A stretch of 64,000 nt of DNA from FEN-1297 sp963710735 (GCA_963710735.1 CAVQBN010000007.1:17715-81714), one strand, 5' to 3'; positions 9,259-18,530 are shown, counted from the stretch's first letter. Notes: a model not told the origin generated them from the letters alone. Numbers and translations: made by a program.

Positions 9259-9342
9259 AACCTCTTGAAAGCCATTTCCTATAATAGAATGTACCCTCAT
9301 TGCGCAGCCGATTATACGCTTTGTTATCTCTTCATACTTCAT
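9259..9342 (-). pseudogene. GxxExxY protein, N-terminal 28 codons
   Basis: Starts M-K-Y-E-E-I-T-K-R-I-I-G-C-A and ends G-N-G-F-Q-E-V, the N-terminal helix of GxxExxY proteins and the first five residues of the signature. Translation then runs into the inverted end of the GIY-YIG element. An in-frame ATG at 9352-9354 would add M-V-Q-T; that codon sits in a GTCTGAACCATGATT stretch belonging to the local repeat family, so the ATG at 9340-9342 is preferred. Confidence 0.85.
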
Positions 9343-9413
9343 TGTCTGAACCATGATTCACCCGATTTTACGATTTCCTTGATTTATAAATATTGTAATT
9401 CATAATGTATTTT

Positions 9414-9554
9414 TTTTAATCCCGTAAATCCCTTAATCCTGAAAATCCTGGTTCAGACATTCTTAATCCCGTAAATCCCTTAATCCTGAGAATCCAGCTT
9501 CAGACATTCTTAATCCTGCTAATCCTTTAATCCTGAGAATCCTGGTTCAGACAT
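9414..9554. repeat. 47-bp tandem repeat, three copies
   Basis: Three contiguous copies of the 47-bp unit; CAGACAT recurs at 9454, 9501 and 9548. There are no spacers, so it is not a CRISPR array. The reading frame of the degenerate restriction-modification tail stops inside the third copy (TGA, 9547-9549), just as the GxxExxY gene stops inside the copy at 8676-8703. Confidence 0.88.
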
Positions 9555-10696
9555 TTATTTCATCAATCTCCTTCATTATCCTATCAGTCTCAACCAGCGC
9601 TACGATAATTTTCTGGTAGTGCTCAATTTCCTCGTTAGTAAGCTTACGGCCTTTACGGTCTTTCAGCCATTTTTGCGCGGGCTGATAACCTCCGATATAG
9701 AAATTCCACGCAGCCTCCGGCACTTTGCCGAAGTACTGTTCCTCATTAATAATAACATTACCATTATTGTATTTTATTTTCTCTACAACATCCGAACCTA
9801 ATTTGGGGAATGTTGTAATAAACTGGTTTACTTTTGGCGATTCCAGTAAATGCAGTAAGCGGAGTTCCGTACCTAATTTTACAAGCTCTTTAAATGTCTT
9901 TTTGTCTTTTGGATAAGGTACACGCGGGAAATCTATCTTTAAAAACTCTTTATATTTTTTACGGTAAGACGGTGAATGTAAAACTGCATAAATGTAATCT
10001 AATATTTCTTCCGGTTTTGTTTTGCCAATTATTTTTTCAATTTCTTCTACAATTTCTTTTTTTAGATTAGGTACTTTTGTGCCATCTTCTAGAATAAAGA
10101 TAGAATGGAGAATGCATATGCTGTTTCCTTAAGTCTGCAAGAGATATTGCACACATGTCACTAGATTTAATTGATGTTACAAATACATGCTGAAAATTAA
10201 ACGTCGTTAATTGCATTGACAAGAAATAAGGCAAAATTATCTTGAAAACAAATTTTTCATTAACTTCACCTATCGAAAATCCATCTATCTATTAAATCAA
10301 CGAATAATAAATCAATCTTATATCAAATGGTCTGATATATCATAACTATCGAATAAATTTTCCATTCTTATTTAATTAACTTTTTTTCTTGCTATCACTT
10401 AATTTCCAATCTCGCGTATCTTTTAATCCATATAATGCTTTTAATAAAGAATCTGAAATTTTAACTTATAAAATCATTTAATCTTGTTTCTAAATCCTTT
10501 CTGTTAAAAGATACAATGAAATTATCTCTGTGTGTTTTAATTCCACTTGAGAATAGCTTAAAAATATTTCACTAACTTAAAACCTTGTATATAATTTTCT
10601 ATTTCTTGAAAATCTTTTAGAACAAAAAAATAATTTGGTTCTAATAACTTTTAAGTTTTTCCAAGTAATTGTATCTAAATTCATTTTCATTAAGTA
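9547..10696 (-). pseudogene. Decayed 3' third of the type ISP-like restriction-modification gene
   Basis: Frames on the minus strand show recognisable C-terminal pieces of a type ISP / type IIG restriction-modification protein broken by several shifts and stops. Between about 10690 and 10430 fragments such as Y-F-F-V-L-K-D-F and F-S-S-G-I-K-T-H-R-D-N-F appear in alternating frames, typical of the linker before the target-recognition domain. At 10230-10100 there is H-V-F-V-T-S-I-K-S-S-D, then after a shift near 10095 a long intact stretch with I-L-D-Y-I-Y-A-V-L-H-S-P-S-Y-R (target-recognition domain) ending E-I-D-E-I-N-V. The product upstream stops at 10697, so specificity is probably lost. 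Confidence 0.7.
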
Positions 10697-12631
10697 TTAA
10701 AAATTTTTTATTCTTTTCCCATAAAGTTCAGCAAATTTTACAATCCCGAGTTTATCTTTTATAACTGACTTTCTAATCATAATAGAAATTGCAACGCCTT
10801 GCTGGATATCAAAAACATTTTCATCCTTGCTTCCGTCAGGTGCAGTTTCTTTCTTCTTTGCATTGCCATGTAAATCCAAAACATAGATTTCATCAAAAGT
10901 TTCAAGTAAATGTTTTCTCATTTGCCTGTGAATAATTCCATCCAAAAAAGAATTATTCGTAATCATTGCCACAATGCCGGATTTATTCTTTTCAATATAA
11001 TGTTCGGCATAGCGAATGAATTTTATATAATCATCTGATAGCGGCTGTATGTTTCTTTCATTCAAATCCTTTTTGTAATCTTTAATTAAATCTGTAATCC
11101 ACTTTCCTTTGTTGGAAGAGCTAACGCTGTATGGCGGATTACCGATAACAACCATAATCGGCGTATCATTTTTTATTAAGGATGCTTCTTTGGATTCTTC
11201 TGCAATACTTTCGGCAAAACCAAACCCGGTAAAAAGATCTCCAAAGTTGTCGGCTTCTTCCAGTGAATTTGTAAGGTAAATTCCCAAACGTCTGTTAAAA
11301 TGTTTAAAGCCGGTTGCCTTAAAAGCCATACTTAGTTTAAGATGTGCAATTGTGTAAGGCGCCATCATAATTTCAAAACCATGAATGCGGGGAAGCAGAT
11401 CATGGTGAACATAAGCAGGCCAGCGGCCTATTTGTCCGCCGTCTTTTAACCGCAAATAAATGCTTCTAATAACTGCGCTGAGAAAAGTACCGGTTCCCGC
11501 TGCGGGATCCAGAATTTGAACTTTGTGAATATCGTTTTGCAGTTTTGTTGTATCGGCTAAACCGTTCGCCAAACCAAATTCTTTTGTAAGCAGGTAATCA
11601 ACCGCACGGACAATAAACCTTACAACCGGCTGAGGAGTATAATAAGCTCCCATTTTTTTACGAAGTTCCGCATCGTACTCCCTTAAAAAATCTTCATAAA
11701 AATGTATCACCGGGTCGGGCCCCTCTTGTGTATTTCCCCATAAATCATCCTTAAAATACTGCTTCATTAATTGCGGTACGTTTGCATGAGAAAAAACCTC
11801 GCAAAGTTCATCTACTATATATTCCAGCCGTTTATCAAAATCGGCACCGGTTATATGGTCAAAAAAATGTCTTAAGAATGGATTAGATTTCGGAACAAGA
11901 TCGCGAGCCTCACGCCTTGAAAAATTATCCGGCGTATCATCAAAATATCTTGCAACAAAAAGCCCGTAAACTAAAGTCTGTGCATACATGTCGGCAAAAG
12001 CATCCGTTGAAAGATCATGCACAAGTAGTTTTTTAATTGTGTTATATATTTTAATAATTTCAGAATTTTTCTCGGAATCAACCGAGAGGAATTGCAATAA
12101 ATTATCACGAATTCTTTGAGCTTTGCCGCCCATAATTTTTGCAAGATGCAATCCGCTTTTTATAGGCTCTTTATGAGATTTAGTAAAATCTAATAAAGAT
12201 TTCTCAAGGTGTTCATAGTTTTGGGGAAAAGGGGTAATCGTTCTGTTCTTAATATCGTTATCTGCAATTTTGATTGGCTCTTCATAACGAATACCGTTTC
12301 TATAAAAACGGAATTCAACATAATCGGTTAGAACCAAATTTGCATATCCGTAATATCTTGCCATCTGTTCTGATTTTTCAATCTTGTCTAAAGATACGCC
12401 GATATTTTTTGCTTCGATATAAAGGATAGGGATACCGGATTTTAAAATTCTAAAGTCCGGTTTATTCCCCTCTATTGCTTTAGCATCATGGTCAATTCTA
12501 CTAACATTAATTGATTCAAAAATTCCTTTTAGCAGTATTTCAAAATCAGTACGGTAACCCATTTCACTTGTTTCTTCGTAGCTGAATTTAGTAGAGATGG
12601 AATGTATATAATTTTCAAAAATATTTTTCAT
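10697..12631 (-). CDS. Type ISP/IIG restriction-modification enzyme, nuclease and N6-adenine methyltransferase part
   Basis: 644-residue uninterrupted N-terminal portion of a single-chain restriction-modification enzyme. The N-terminal nuclease domain shows a PD-(D/E)xK signature, K-P-D-F (Asp59) and I-E-A-K (Glu73, Lys75). A helical region follows. The gamma-type adenine methyltransferase has motif I D-P-A-A-G-T-G-T-F near residue 372 and the catalytic N-P-P-Y near residue 496. Family members run to about 1000 residues with a C-terminal target-recognition domain; here that part is frameshifted (9547-10696). As written the protein ends in A-E-L-Y-G-K-R-I-K-N-F and would methylate or cleave without its specificity domain, so it is probably non-functional. 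No separate S or M gene is adjacent. Confidence 0.85.
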   Translation of the reverse strand: MKNIFENYIHSISTKFSYEETSEMGYRTDFEILLKGIFESINVSRIDHDAKAIEGNKPDFRILKSGIPILYIEAKNIGVSLDKIEKSEQMARYYGYANLVLTDYVEFRFYRNGIRYEEPIKIADNDIKNRTITPFPQNYEHLEKSLLDFTKSHKEPIKSGLHLAKIMGGKAQRIRDNLLQFLSVDSEKNSEIIKIYNTIKKLLVHDLSTDAFADMYAQTLVYGLFVARYFDDTPDNFSRREARDLVPKSNPFLRHFFDHITGADFDKRLEYIVDELCEVFSHANVPQLMKQYFKDDLWGNTQEGPDPVIHFYEDFLREYDAELRKKMGAYYTPQPVVRFIVRAVDYLLTKEFGLANGLADTTKLQNDIHKVQILDPAAGTGTFLSAVIRSIYLRLKDGGQIGRWPAYVHHDLLPRIHGFEIMMAPYTIAHLKLSMAFKATGFKHFNRRLGIYLTNSLEEADNFGDLFTGFGFAESIAEESKEASLIKNDTPIMVVIGNPPYSVSSSNKGKWITDLIKDYKKDLNERNIQPLSDDYIKFIRYAEHYIEKNKSGIVAMITNNSFLDGIIHRQMRKHLLETFDEIYVLDLHGNAKKKETAPDGSKDENVFDIQQGVAISIMIRKSVIKDKLGIVKFAELYGKRIKNF

Positions 12632-12802
12632 GAATCACTTTTGGATTTAATTAAGGTTTAATACTATAGTAGGCCTTATCGACTGCTTTGAATGGCGAAA
12701 TAGGAACTGGAATCATAACCCCCAACAATTTTTTGTTATAATAAATTTAACTTAAATAATTTTTATTAAAAATACATTAAATATTTTGATAAAAATTGCA
12801 AT

Positions 12803-12828
12803 ATTTTATAAATTTCAATTTATAAAAT
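12803..12828. promoter_or_regulatory. Perfect 12-bp AT-rich inverted repeat, possible operator
   Basis: ATTTTATAAATT and its exact inverse are separated by two bases, about 60 bp before the gene at 12891 and within the 259-bp divergent region between it and the restriction-modification gene. The position suits a repressor site, but AT-rich palindromes can occur by chance in this composition. Confidence 0.35.
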
Positions 12829-12890
12829 AATAAGGATCCAGGTCCGGGCTTAAATACCGTAATAACCTTTATATACTAACAAGGGGAAAC

Positions 12891-14402
12891 ATGGCTTACT
12901 GTCCTATCATAGGTAATAAAAATTATTCCGATTTAAAAGATAAACTTCAGACAATACCAACCCTTAAAGAAAAGATAATCTTTCTGGAAAATGAAAAGTT
13001 GAATACCGAAAGGATACTAAGGCATTTAAAGAACAAAAAACATTCACTTATTACCTTCGTAAGGTACAAAGGTAGAATGATCTCCATTAATTGCCCCGAA
13101 TTACATGACATATCCGCATATATAAGTGAGATTAACTCAAAAAAGATAGATTATATTAAAAGGACACTCGGTCCCCTTTTTATATTTTATAAATACGGAT
13201 ATATATACCCGTTTTATAATTTTATTTTATACCTGCAGGGTTATAAATTTTTCAAAAGAATTTACTCCGAGTACCTCTTTCTTTTAAAGCAGGAAATTAA
13301 ATTATGTGAAAAACAGATAACCCTCGGTTTTGAAAACACACCGATTAAAACTGCAAGGCAATCATATGATGTCAATGAACCCGTTGCCGGAAATATTAAC
13401 AGGCTTTTAACCGGTAAGGTAACAGAAAAGGAAATGTCCGAACAGGAGAAATATTCTAAAATTAAAATAGTATTAAAAAAATATTTTATATATAAGCCCG
13501 GTACCATCGATGAAAGATTCGGAATATTATTTATTACAAAAAAACAACTCCTCGATGCTCTTTATAGTTATGATACTACTTCGAAAAAATTAATTTTTCT
13601 TCTTGATGTCAGGAATAATCTTTCCCGCATAAAAAACGACTTTGATAACTTCAAGGCATCCTCTTTCGATCAGGAAGGGATTTATTTATTCAGACTCGCC
13701 AACACCAGCCCTGAGCTTGTCTATTTTATAGAAGAAACCGTAGAAAAATCAAAAAAGAGTTTAAGATTCGGTACAAATTTATATCTTCTTAAAACTTACA
13801 TAGAATTTAAAGCCGAACTGTATGGTGATGTTCTGGCATTAATCGACTCTCAAATAGAATATTTTGAAAAGCGGCTTTCACTTGAAAAGAACTGCATCCC
13901 AAAATTAAACAGCAGGCCCGGAAAGGCTCCTCAACTTGTAAATACTAAAAAGTCCGCCGTAAAAAAGAAGCAGAAAAATGTCGGCAGCAAAATTACCTGG
14001 CTAGGCACCGAAAAACAGCTTATTGACCTCTTTTTCCTTTTAAGTGAATCGAAGCTGATGCCTTTATACGAAGAAGATGAAATTGTTGCTCATTTTGTCA
14101 ATGCCAGGCTGGAAGAATTTAAGCTGCAAGAAAAAATAAATTACCAAAAGCTAAAATGGTTAGGCAACGATGAAGATTTTCCCGAACTTATCAGCAAACT
14201 TGCTGATGCAAGATTAATTAGAATTACAAAACGTAATAAGTATATCGTTTTTAAGCAGCACTTCTTAAATCAGGAAGGTAAAGAATTTCGATATCTCGCT
14301 CAAAAGAATCAGCCCCATAAAAATCATGCACGTCACAATCCCCTTATTGATGATGCTATTAAACAAATACTGGAAGATGAGAAAAAACATAAAGTGGCAT
14401 AA
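12891..14402 (+). CDS. Uncharacterised 503-residue protein, RteC-like C-terminal motifs
   Basis: No firm family assignment. The ATG at 12891 is preceded by a good ribosome site (AAGGGG). The N-terminal half is Lys-rich, with a helical stretch rich in Lys and Glu (about 15-60) and aromatic segments near 95-130 that do not look like classical membrane helices. Two similar motifs occur in the C-terminal part, T-W-L-G-T-E-K-Q-L-I-D-L-F-F-L-L near residue 365 and L-K-W-L-G-N-D-E-D-F-P-E-L near residue 421, each followed by a short helix. This resembles the C-terminal region of RteC-like proteins of Bacteroides conjugative elements (L-K-W-T-G type motif). The gene heads a short plus-strand group with the DUF6266-like gene beside a decayed restriction gene, suggesting an accessory island. 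Function unknown. Confidence 0.75.
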   Translation: MAYCPIIGNKNYSDLKDKLQTIPTLKEKIIFLENEKLNTERILRHLKNKKHSLITFVRYKGRMISINCPELHDISAYISEINSKKIDYIKRTLGPLFIFYKYGYIYPFYNFILYLQGYKFFKRIYSEYLFLLKQEIKLCEKQITLGFENTPIKTARQSYDVNEPVAGNINRLLTGKVTEKEMSEQEKYSKIKIVLKKYFIYKPGTIDERFGILFITKKQLLDALYSYDTTSKKLIFLLDVRNNLSRIKNDFDNFKASSFDQEGIYLFRLANTSPELVYFIEETVEKSKKSLRFGTNLYLLKTYIEFKAELYGDVLALIDSQIEYFEKRLSLEKNCIPKLNSRPGKAPQLVNTKKSAVKKKQKNVGSKITWLGTEKQLIDLFFLLSESKLMPLYEEDEIVAHFVNARLEEFKLQEKINYQKLKWLGNDEDFPELISKLADARLIRITKRNKYIVFKQHFLNQEGKEFRYLAQKNQPHKNHARHNPLIDDAIKQILEDEKKHKVA

Positions 14403-14487
14403 ATTCAAATAAAGTAAGATAAACTCGAATATAGTACTTCACCCCCCTTTTATCTTTTTATTTGTCACGTAACTTTTTTAAAGGAAA

Positions 14488-14823
14488 ATGTGCGTGATGA
14501 AAATAGAAAATATTAAATATCCCGGAATAAGAAAGATTAAAGCCATATTACTTGTGGTTCCTGCAGTAATTTTTGTACCGTTTTTCTCGATCGTTCCTCG
14601 ATCGGTTCATACCCCTTTCTCGATATTTTCTCGATCAGTCCATACCCTTTCCTCGATTAATCTAGGCAGAACCCGGGTACATTCCAGCATTTATCCGGCT
14701 TCCGTTCTGGATATTTCAAGCATTTCATATGCTAAACTCCTGCTTGTGCAGGTATTTACACAATTAAATAAATTTCAGCTAGCCGGTTCTCCTTCCCGTG
14801 CTCCTCCTTCACTTAATTACTAA
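14488..14823 (+). CDS. Possible small protein with one hydrophobic segment; doubtful
   Basis: A 111-codon frame preceded by AAAGGAAA. The start region predicts a single hydrophobic segment (K-A-I-L-L-V-V-P-A-V-I-F-V-P-F-F), then a low-complexity part in which R-S-V-H-T-P/L-x-S-I recurs because the DNA is a degenerate tandem repeat built on CTCGATC (about 14584-14665). The repeated DNA and absence of any recognisable domain make coding doubtful; it may be leader or repeat sequence upstream of the DUF6266-like gene. Confidence 0.25.
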   Translation: MCVMKIENIKYPGIRKIKAILLVVPAVIFVPFFSIVPRSVHTPFSIFSRSVHTLSSINLGRTRVHSSIYPASVLDISSISYAKLLLVQVFTQLNKFQLAGSPSRAPPSLNY

Positions 14824-14870
14824 ACAGATTAACTAATAAATTTTAAAAAATAATAAAAGGACTAAATACA

Positions 14871-15557
14871 ATGGCAACTATGAAAGGCTCAATCCTCGGC
14901 AAATTAAGAGGATCGGTTGGCGACTTCTCAAGCCGCATATTTAAAGGGAACAACATCATTTGCAATAAACCCGCTTCATTTAATGCACCAAATGATGAGC
15001 GTTCCATACTAAGAAGGCAGAAATTTGCTATGTCTTCAAAGTTTACCAAGGCAGTAAATTCCATACCTGTTCTTAAAGCAGTATGGAACAAGCTTAAACC
15101 TGCAGACCTGAATACTTATAATTTCATATTCCAGACAAATTATAAGCAGCTCTCAGGTTCTAAACTGACTGACTTAAACACAATAACGCCGTTCTTCGGC
15201 TTCCCTGTATCGGCGCAATCTGTATCTTTAGCTTCCGATACTGTAAGTGTTGAACTTGCACCGCTCGGTGCTTCATTCACTTTAAACCCGGAAGTTGAAA
15301 CAAACATAAAACTGTTAATGGTAATGTACATGGATGAACCGGCAGACTCTCAGGCGCGTGAATTCTATATGTATCCTATGGAATTCAATTCTGTTCCGAT
15401 TCAGACAGATCAGCCGCTGTCATTCACACGGTCATTTGACGATACGGAAAAGTTAATTTATGAAAAATATGGATATCATAAAGCATACTTTGCAGTAGTA
15501 ACTTTGGATGCGGATGGAAACCCGGTAAGGTTTTCTACTACAACAGCAAGCGAGTGA
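14871..15557 (+). CDS. DUF6266-like protein
   Basis: 228 residues. The N-terminus M-x-G-S-I-L-G-K-L-R-G-S-V-G-D-F followed by a conserved R-R-Q-K-F-A-M-S-S-K-F segment resembles the DUF6266 family of Bacteroidota (pattern GILGGFxGKVG). The C-terminal half looks like a beta-sandwich with Y-M-Y-P and F-A-V-V-T-L-D-A-D-G-N-P-V-R. There is no signal peptide or membrane helix. The biological role of DUF6266 proteins is not established. The start is the ATG at 14871; the upstream AAAGGACTAAATACA provides a ribosome site. A strong terminator-like hairpin follows at 15599. Not mobile by itself, but it sits in the accessory stretch after the RteC-like gene. Confidence 0.7.
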   Translation: MATMKGSILGKLRGSVGDFSSRIFKGNNIICNKPASFNAPNDERSILRRQKFAMSSKFTKAVNSIPVLKAVWNKLKPADLNTYNFIFQTNYKQLSGSKLTDLNTITPFFGFPVSAQSVSLASDTVSVELAPLGASFTLNPEVETNIKLLMVMYMDEPADSQAREFYMYPMEFNSVPIQTDQPLSFTRSFDDTEKLIYEKYGYHKAYFAVVTLDADGNPVRFSTTTASE

Positions 15558-15598
15558 TAATTCTATTTATTATTAAATTCGAATCATAAATAGATCGG

Positions 15599-15631
15599 TA
15601 TCCCGGTTCTTTACAGCCGGGATATTTTTTT
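15599..15631 (+). terminator. Rho-independent terminator after the DUF6266-like gene
   Basis: TATCCCGG and CCGGGATA form an 8-bp stem around a 10-nt loop and are followed immediately by a run of seven T. It lies 41 bp after the stop codon of the plus-strand gene. Confidence 0.8.
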
Positions 15632-16189
15632 CTCACTTCCCTTTACACTTTACCCTTACCTTTTTCTCACATCATTCCTCCTCTTTCAAATAAATAGGTG
15701 GCCAAACCTATCACGCCCAAGGCGGTGGTGGATTAACTTTCCTTTTTTTATAGATTTTGCCTTAGAATTCATCCTGTGTAATTACATACCTATAAGGTAA
15801 TATGGTTGTTTTACAATCCTCTTTTTTATTACTAAGGTTTTGTAATAGATAAGGTTATGCTTTTAATCCCTTTATCGCCTTCAAATAAAATCCGCCAGCC
15901 TGCGTTTAAGCATTTTTAATTTCTATTTTATTAAGGTCAATATAAGAGAAGGCATGCCACTAGGGAAAACGTGAAGTAAATGGGCTTTACCTAAATCGAA
16001 TAGGTAAAACCAGCTTCTTAAAAAGCTAAATTTAAAAAGCTGGAGCGAAGTCCGGAGTATATTCTTAAAATTTACTTAGTCGCCTGTACAAAGTGAATTT
16101 AATTAAGAATCTATTCACTTATCCGGCTCCGCTCGCACTAACAATAAAATTACATTTAAAAAGATCTATGATTAATAAACAGCTTTATC
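15632..16189. other. Intergenic stretch between convergent genes; no gene seen
   Basis: No convincing reading frame. The part 15950-16140 is richer in G+C and in self-complementary segments than its surroundings, for example AAGCTTCTTAAAAAGCT-like hairpins near 16010-16030 and paired CCAGC/GCTGG at about 16010 and 16040. It could be a structured RNA, but it matches no RNA family I recognise. Confidence 0.4.
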
Positions 16190-17410
16190 TCAATCTTCTT
16201 CGTATGCAATCTCTCCATGCAGTGAACTGTCCAGGCCGGCGACTTCTTCTTCTTGTGTAACCTTAACCGGTGTAATTAAGTTAATTAATTTCAGCATTAC
16301 GTATGTGAAAATAAAACAGTATGCACCGATAGCAACCACCGATATTAATTCTTTGAAGAAGAATTCAGCAGAACCGCCGACAAGAAGGCCTTCAACTTGA
16401 ACTGCAGGGTTTACAGCTTTTGTAGCTAATAACCCCAGCATTATAATGCCAATAGTTCCGCCTACTCCGTGGACACCCCACACATCCAGCGCGTCATCCC
16501 ATTTTAATTTGTTTTTCAGTGAAACAGCAAAATAACATATTATGCCTGCTACAATTCCTATTATAGCAGAGTCACCAACTGTAACAAAACCGGCTGCAGG
16601 GGTTATTGTTGCGAGGCCGGCTACAGACCCGGTGAGCAAACCAATAAGTTTAGGTTTTTTCTCAAGTGTCCATGCTAAAAACAGCCATGTAACAGCAGCA
16701 AACGAAGCGGCCACATCCGTATTAAGAAATGCCGCCGAAGCAATAGAATCTACTTTCAATTCGCTGCCGCCGTTAAAACCGTACCAGCCGAACCAGAGCA
16801 GGGCAGTACCTATAGCAACCAATGGCAGGCTATGCGGCCCTCTTTCAAAAATCTTTCTCTTTCCGACATAAAAAACCGATGCTAGTGCTGCCATTCCCGC
16901 ACTTGCATGGACTACGATACCGCCTGCAAAATCCAGAACTCCCCATTGAGCCAAAAGTCCGCCGCCCCAAATCATATGTACTAACGGGAAGTAAACTAAG
17001 ATTAACCAGAAAGTTAAGAAAAGCACGTAGGCAGGGAATCGTACTCTATTGGCAAATGCCCCGGTGATTAGTGCCGGTGTAATTATAGCAAACATCATTT
17101 GATATGCTACAAAAACATATAACGGAATTTGATGATTGCCGAGGAATACCGAATTAATAGTTGTCCCGGATAGAAAAGCCATATTTAAGTTCCCGATTAT
17201 TCCTCCCTGTCCCCCGCTGAAGCATAAAGAATAACCAAAAGCAAACCAGATAACGGTTGTCCATCCTAATGAAAAGAAACTCTGCATCATAATTGTTAAA
17301 ACATTTTTTCTACCAACAAGGCCGCCGTAGAAAAGTGCAAGTCCCGGAGTCATTAACATAACCAGGCTTGCCGAAATCAGCATAAATGCCGTACTTCCGG
17401 TATTAAACAT
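16190..17410 (-). CDS. amt: Ammonium transporter (Amt family)
   Basis: 406-residue polytopic inner-membrane channel of the Amt/Mep/Rh family, which takes up ammonium. Eleven hydrophobic segments are expected and visible from residue 8 on. Signature elements include G-L-A-L-F-Y-G-G-L-V near the N-terminus, the first pore His in H-M-I-W-G-G-G, the segment D-F-A-G-G-I-V-V-H-x-x-A-G and the second pore His in W-G-V-H-G-V-G-G-T-I-G. The cytoplasmic tail is short. There is no export signal peptide ahead of the first TM. A PII (glnK) gene usually accompanies amt but none is adjacent here, so regulation is probably through a PII encoded elsewhere. Confidence 0.97.
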   Translation of the reverse strand: MFNTGSTAFMLISASLVMLMTPGLALFYGGLVGRKNVLTIMMQSFFSLGWTTVIWFAFGYSLCFSGGQGGIIGNLNMAFLSGTTINSVFLGNHQIPLYVFVAYQMMFAIITPALITGAFANRVRFPAYVLFLTFWLILVYFPLVHMIWGGGLLAQWGVLDFAGGIVVHASAGMAALASVFYVGKRKIFERGPHSLPLVAIGTALLWFGWYGFNGGSELKVDSIASAAFLNTDVAASFAAVTWLFLAWTLEKKPKLIGLLTGSVAGLATITPAAGFVTVGDSAIIGIVAGIICYFAVSLKNKLKWDDALDVWGVHGVGGTIGIIMLGLLATKAVNPAVQVEGLLVGGSAEFFFKELISVVAIGAYCFIFTYVMLKLINLITPVKVTQEEEVAGLDSSLHGEIAYEED

Positions 17411-17765
17411 TGTAACCTCTTTTTTTATGAAACTTTATTAGATAGGTATTTGCAAAATATATGAAGGCTAAAATGAGATTGAATTTAACAGGTGATCTCC
17501 CTTCAAAAATTTTTTCTCCCATGTTATAACTATACTTCAATTGAAAAATAATAAAAATTGAAAATCGTATTGCTAAATTGTATAATATTAAGTTTATATT
17601 ATAATTATATTCAACAAGCGCGACATTTTTGTAGTAAACGAAAAATACTGAACGATTACGAAATAATTTAGCTTAGTATTTTTTGCCCCTAAAAATTAGA
17701 AAAGGAAGCCCGGATGAAATTCTCCTCTTTGTTTTTTATGTTTTGATGTCAAAAAAAATGCAATT
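17411..17765. other. Divergent promoter region between amt and the LytTR regulator
   Basis: 355 bp of very AT-rich DNA with no reading frame of note. It must contain the promoters of both flanking genes, but no clear operator, sigma-54 site or hairpin is recognised. Confidence 0.5.
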
Positions 17766-18530
17766 TTGAAAAAAGTATTAATTATTGAGATTGACGGGGA
17801 AATATCAGGGAAGATAGAAAATATTTTAACTCTGCCGGATTACAATATTTTCTTTTCTCATAATCAGGATGAAGCGTACAAAATTGCCGTTACATATTTG
17901 CCGGATATAATTTTGTTTTGCATTAACAACGGCAAGGATGATTTGAATTTTATAAATAAAATCTGCAGCAATCCAGACTTATCTTCGGTACCATTAATAA
18001 TCATCTCCAAAAATTATTCATTTGAAGAACAGCGTGCCGTAATGCAGCTTGGCGTTGATGATTATATACCGTCGGTATTTTTAAACAGTAGTCTTCTTTA
18101 TTCAATCGAAAAAAGATTTATAAAATTGTCGGTTATAAAAAACAATGTTCACAATTCAATTACCACATTTGATGAGAACAACGGAACGGTTAAAAGGAAT
18201 GACCATATACTTGTAAAAATAGGCAACAAATTGAAGCTGGTTGAATTTTCAGAAATAATTTGTATTACTGCATTAAAAGAATACAGTAAAATAATTACCG
18301 GGGATAACAGCAGAATTGTAGTAAGAAAATCATTAAAAAAATGGTTAGATACTTTACCATCGGAATCATTTCTGCGCATACACCGTTCAACAATAATTAA
18401 TATAAACTATATTGAAAAAATTACAAAAATTAATGAGCGGACGTACACTGTTCATTTGAAAAACATAAAAGAGACATTTGATTTCAGCCACAGATATGCA
18501 AACATAATGAGGCATACATTCCCTACGTAA
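17766..18530 (+). CDS. LytTR-family regulator with degenerate receiver
   Basis: 254 residues: receiver-like domain (1-125), linker, and a LytTR DNA-binding domain (about 150-254) with the typical I-C-I-T-A-L-K-E-Y-S-K-I, R-K-S-L-K-K-W, F-L-R-I-H-R-S-T-I-I-N and Y-I-E-K-I motifs. The receiver has lost the phosphoacceptor: the usual L-L-D-x-x-M-P is L-F-C-I-N-N-G, with Cys or Ile where Asp is expected, and the N-terminal acidic pair is reduced (I-I-E-I-D-G-E). It therefore probably acts independently of phosphorylation. The only in-frame start is TTG at 17766; an ATG upstream is out of frame. Divergent from the ammonium transporter gene; no sensor kinase is adjacent. Confidence 0.85.
   Translation: MKKVLIIEIDGEISGKIENILTLPDYNIFFSHNQDEAYKIAVTYLPDIILFCINNGKDDLNFINKICSNPDLSSVPLIIISKNYSFEEQRAVMQLGVDDYIPSVFLNSSLLYSIEKRFIKLSVIKNNVHNSITTFDENNGTVKRNDHILVKIGNKLKLVEFSEIICITALKEYSKIITGDNSRIVVRKSLKKWLDTLPSESFLRIHRSTIININYIEKITKINERTYTVHLKNIKETFDFSHRYANIMRHTFPT

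Noticed and set aside
9414..9554. Short-interval repeats as a CRISPR array
   Set aside because: The 47-bp units are contiguous with no spacers, and no cas gene is present.
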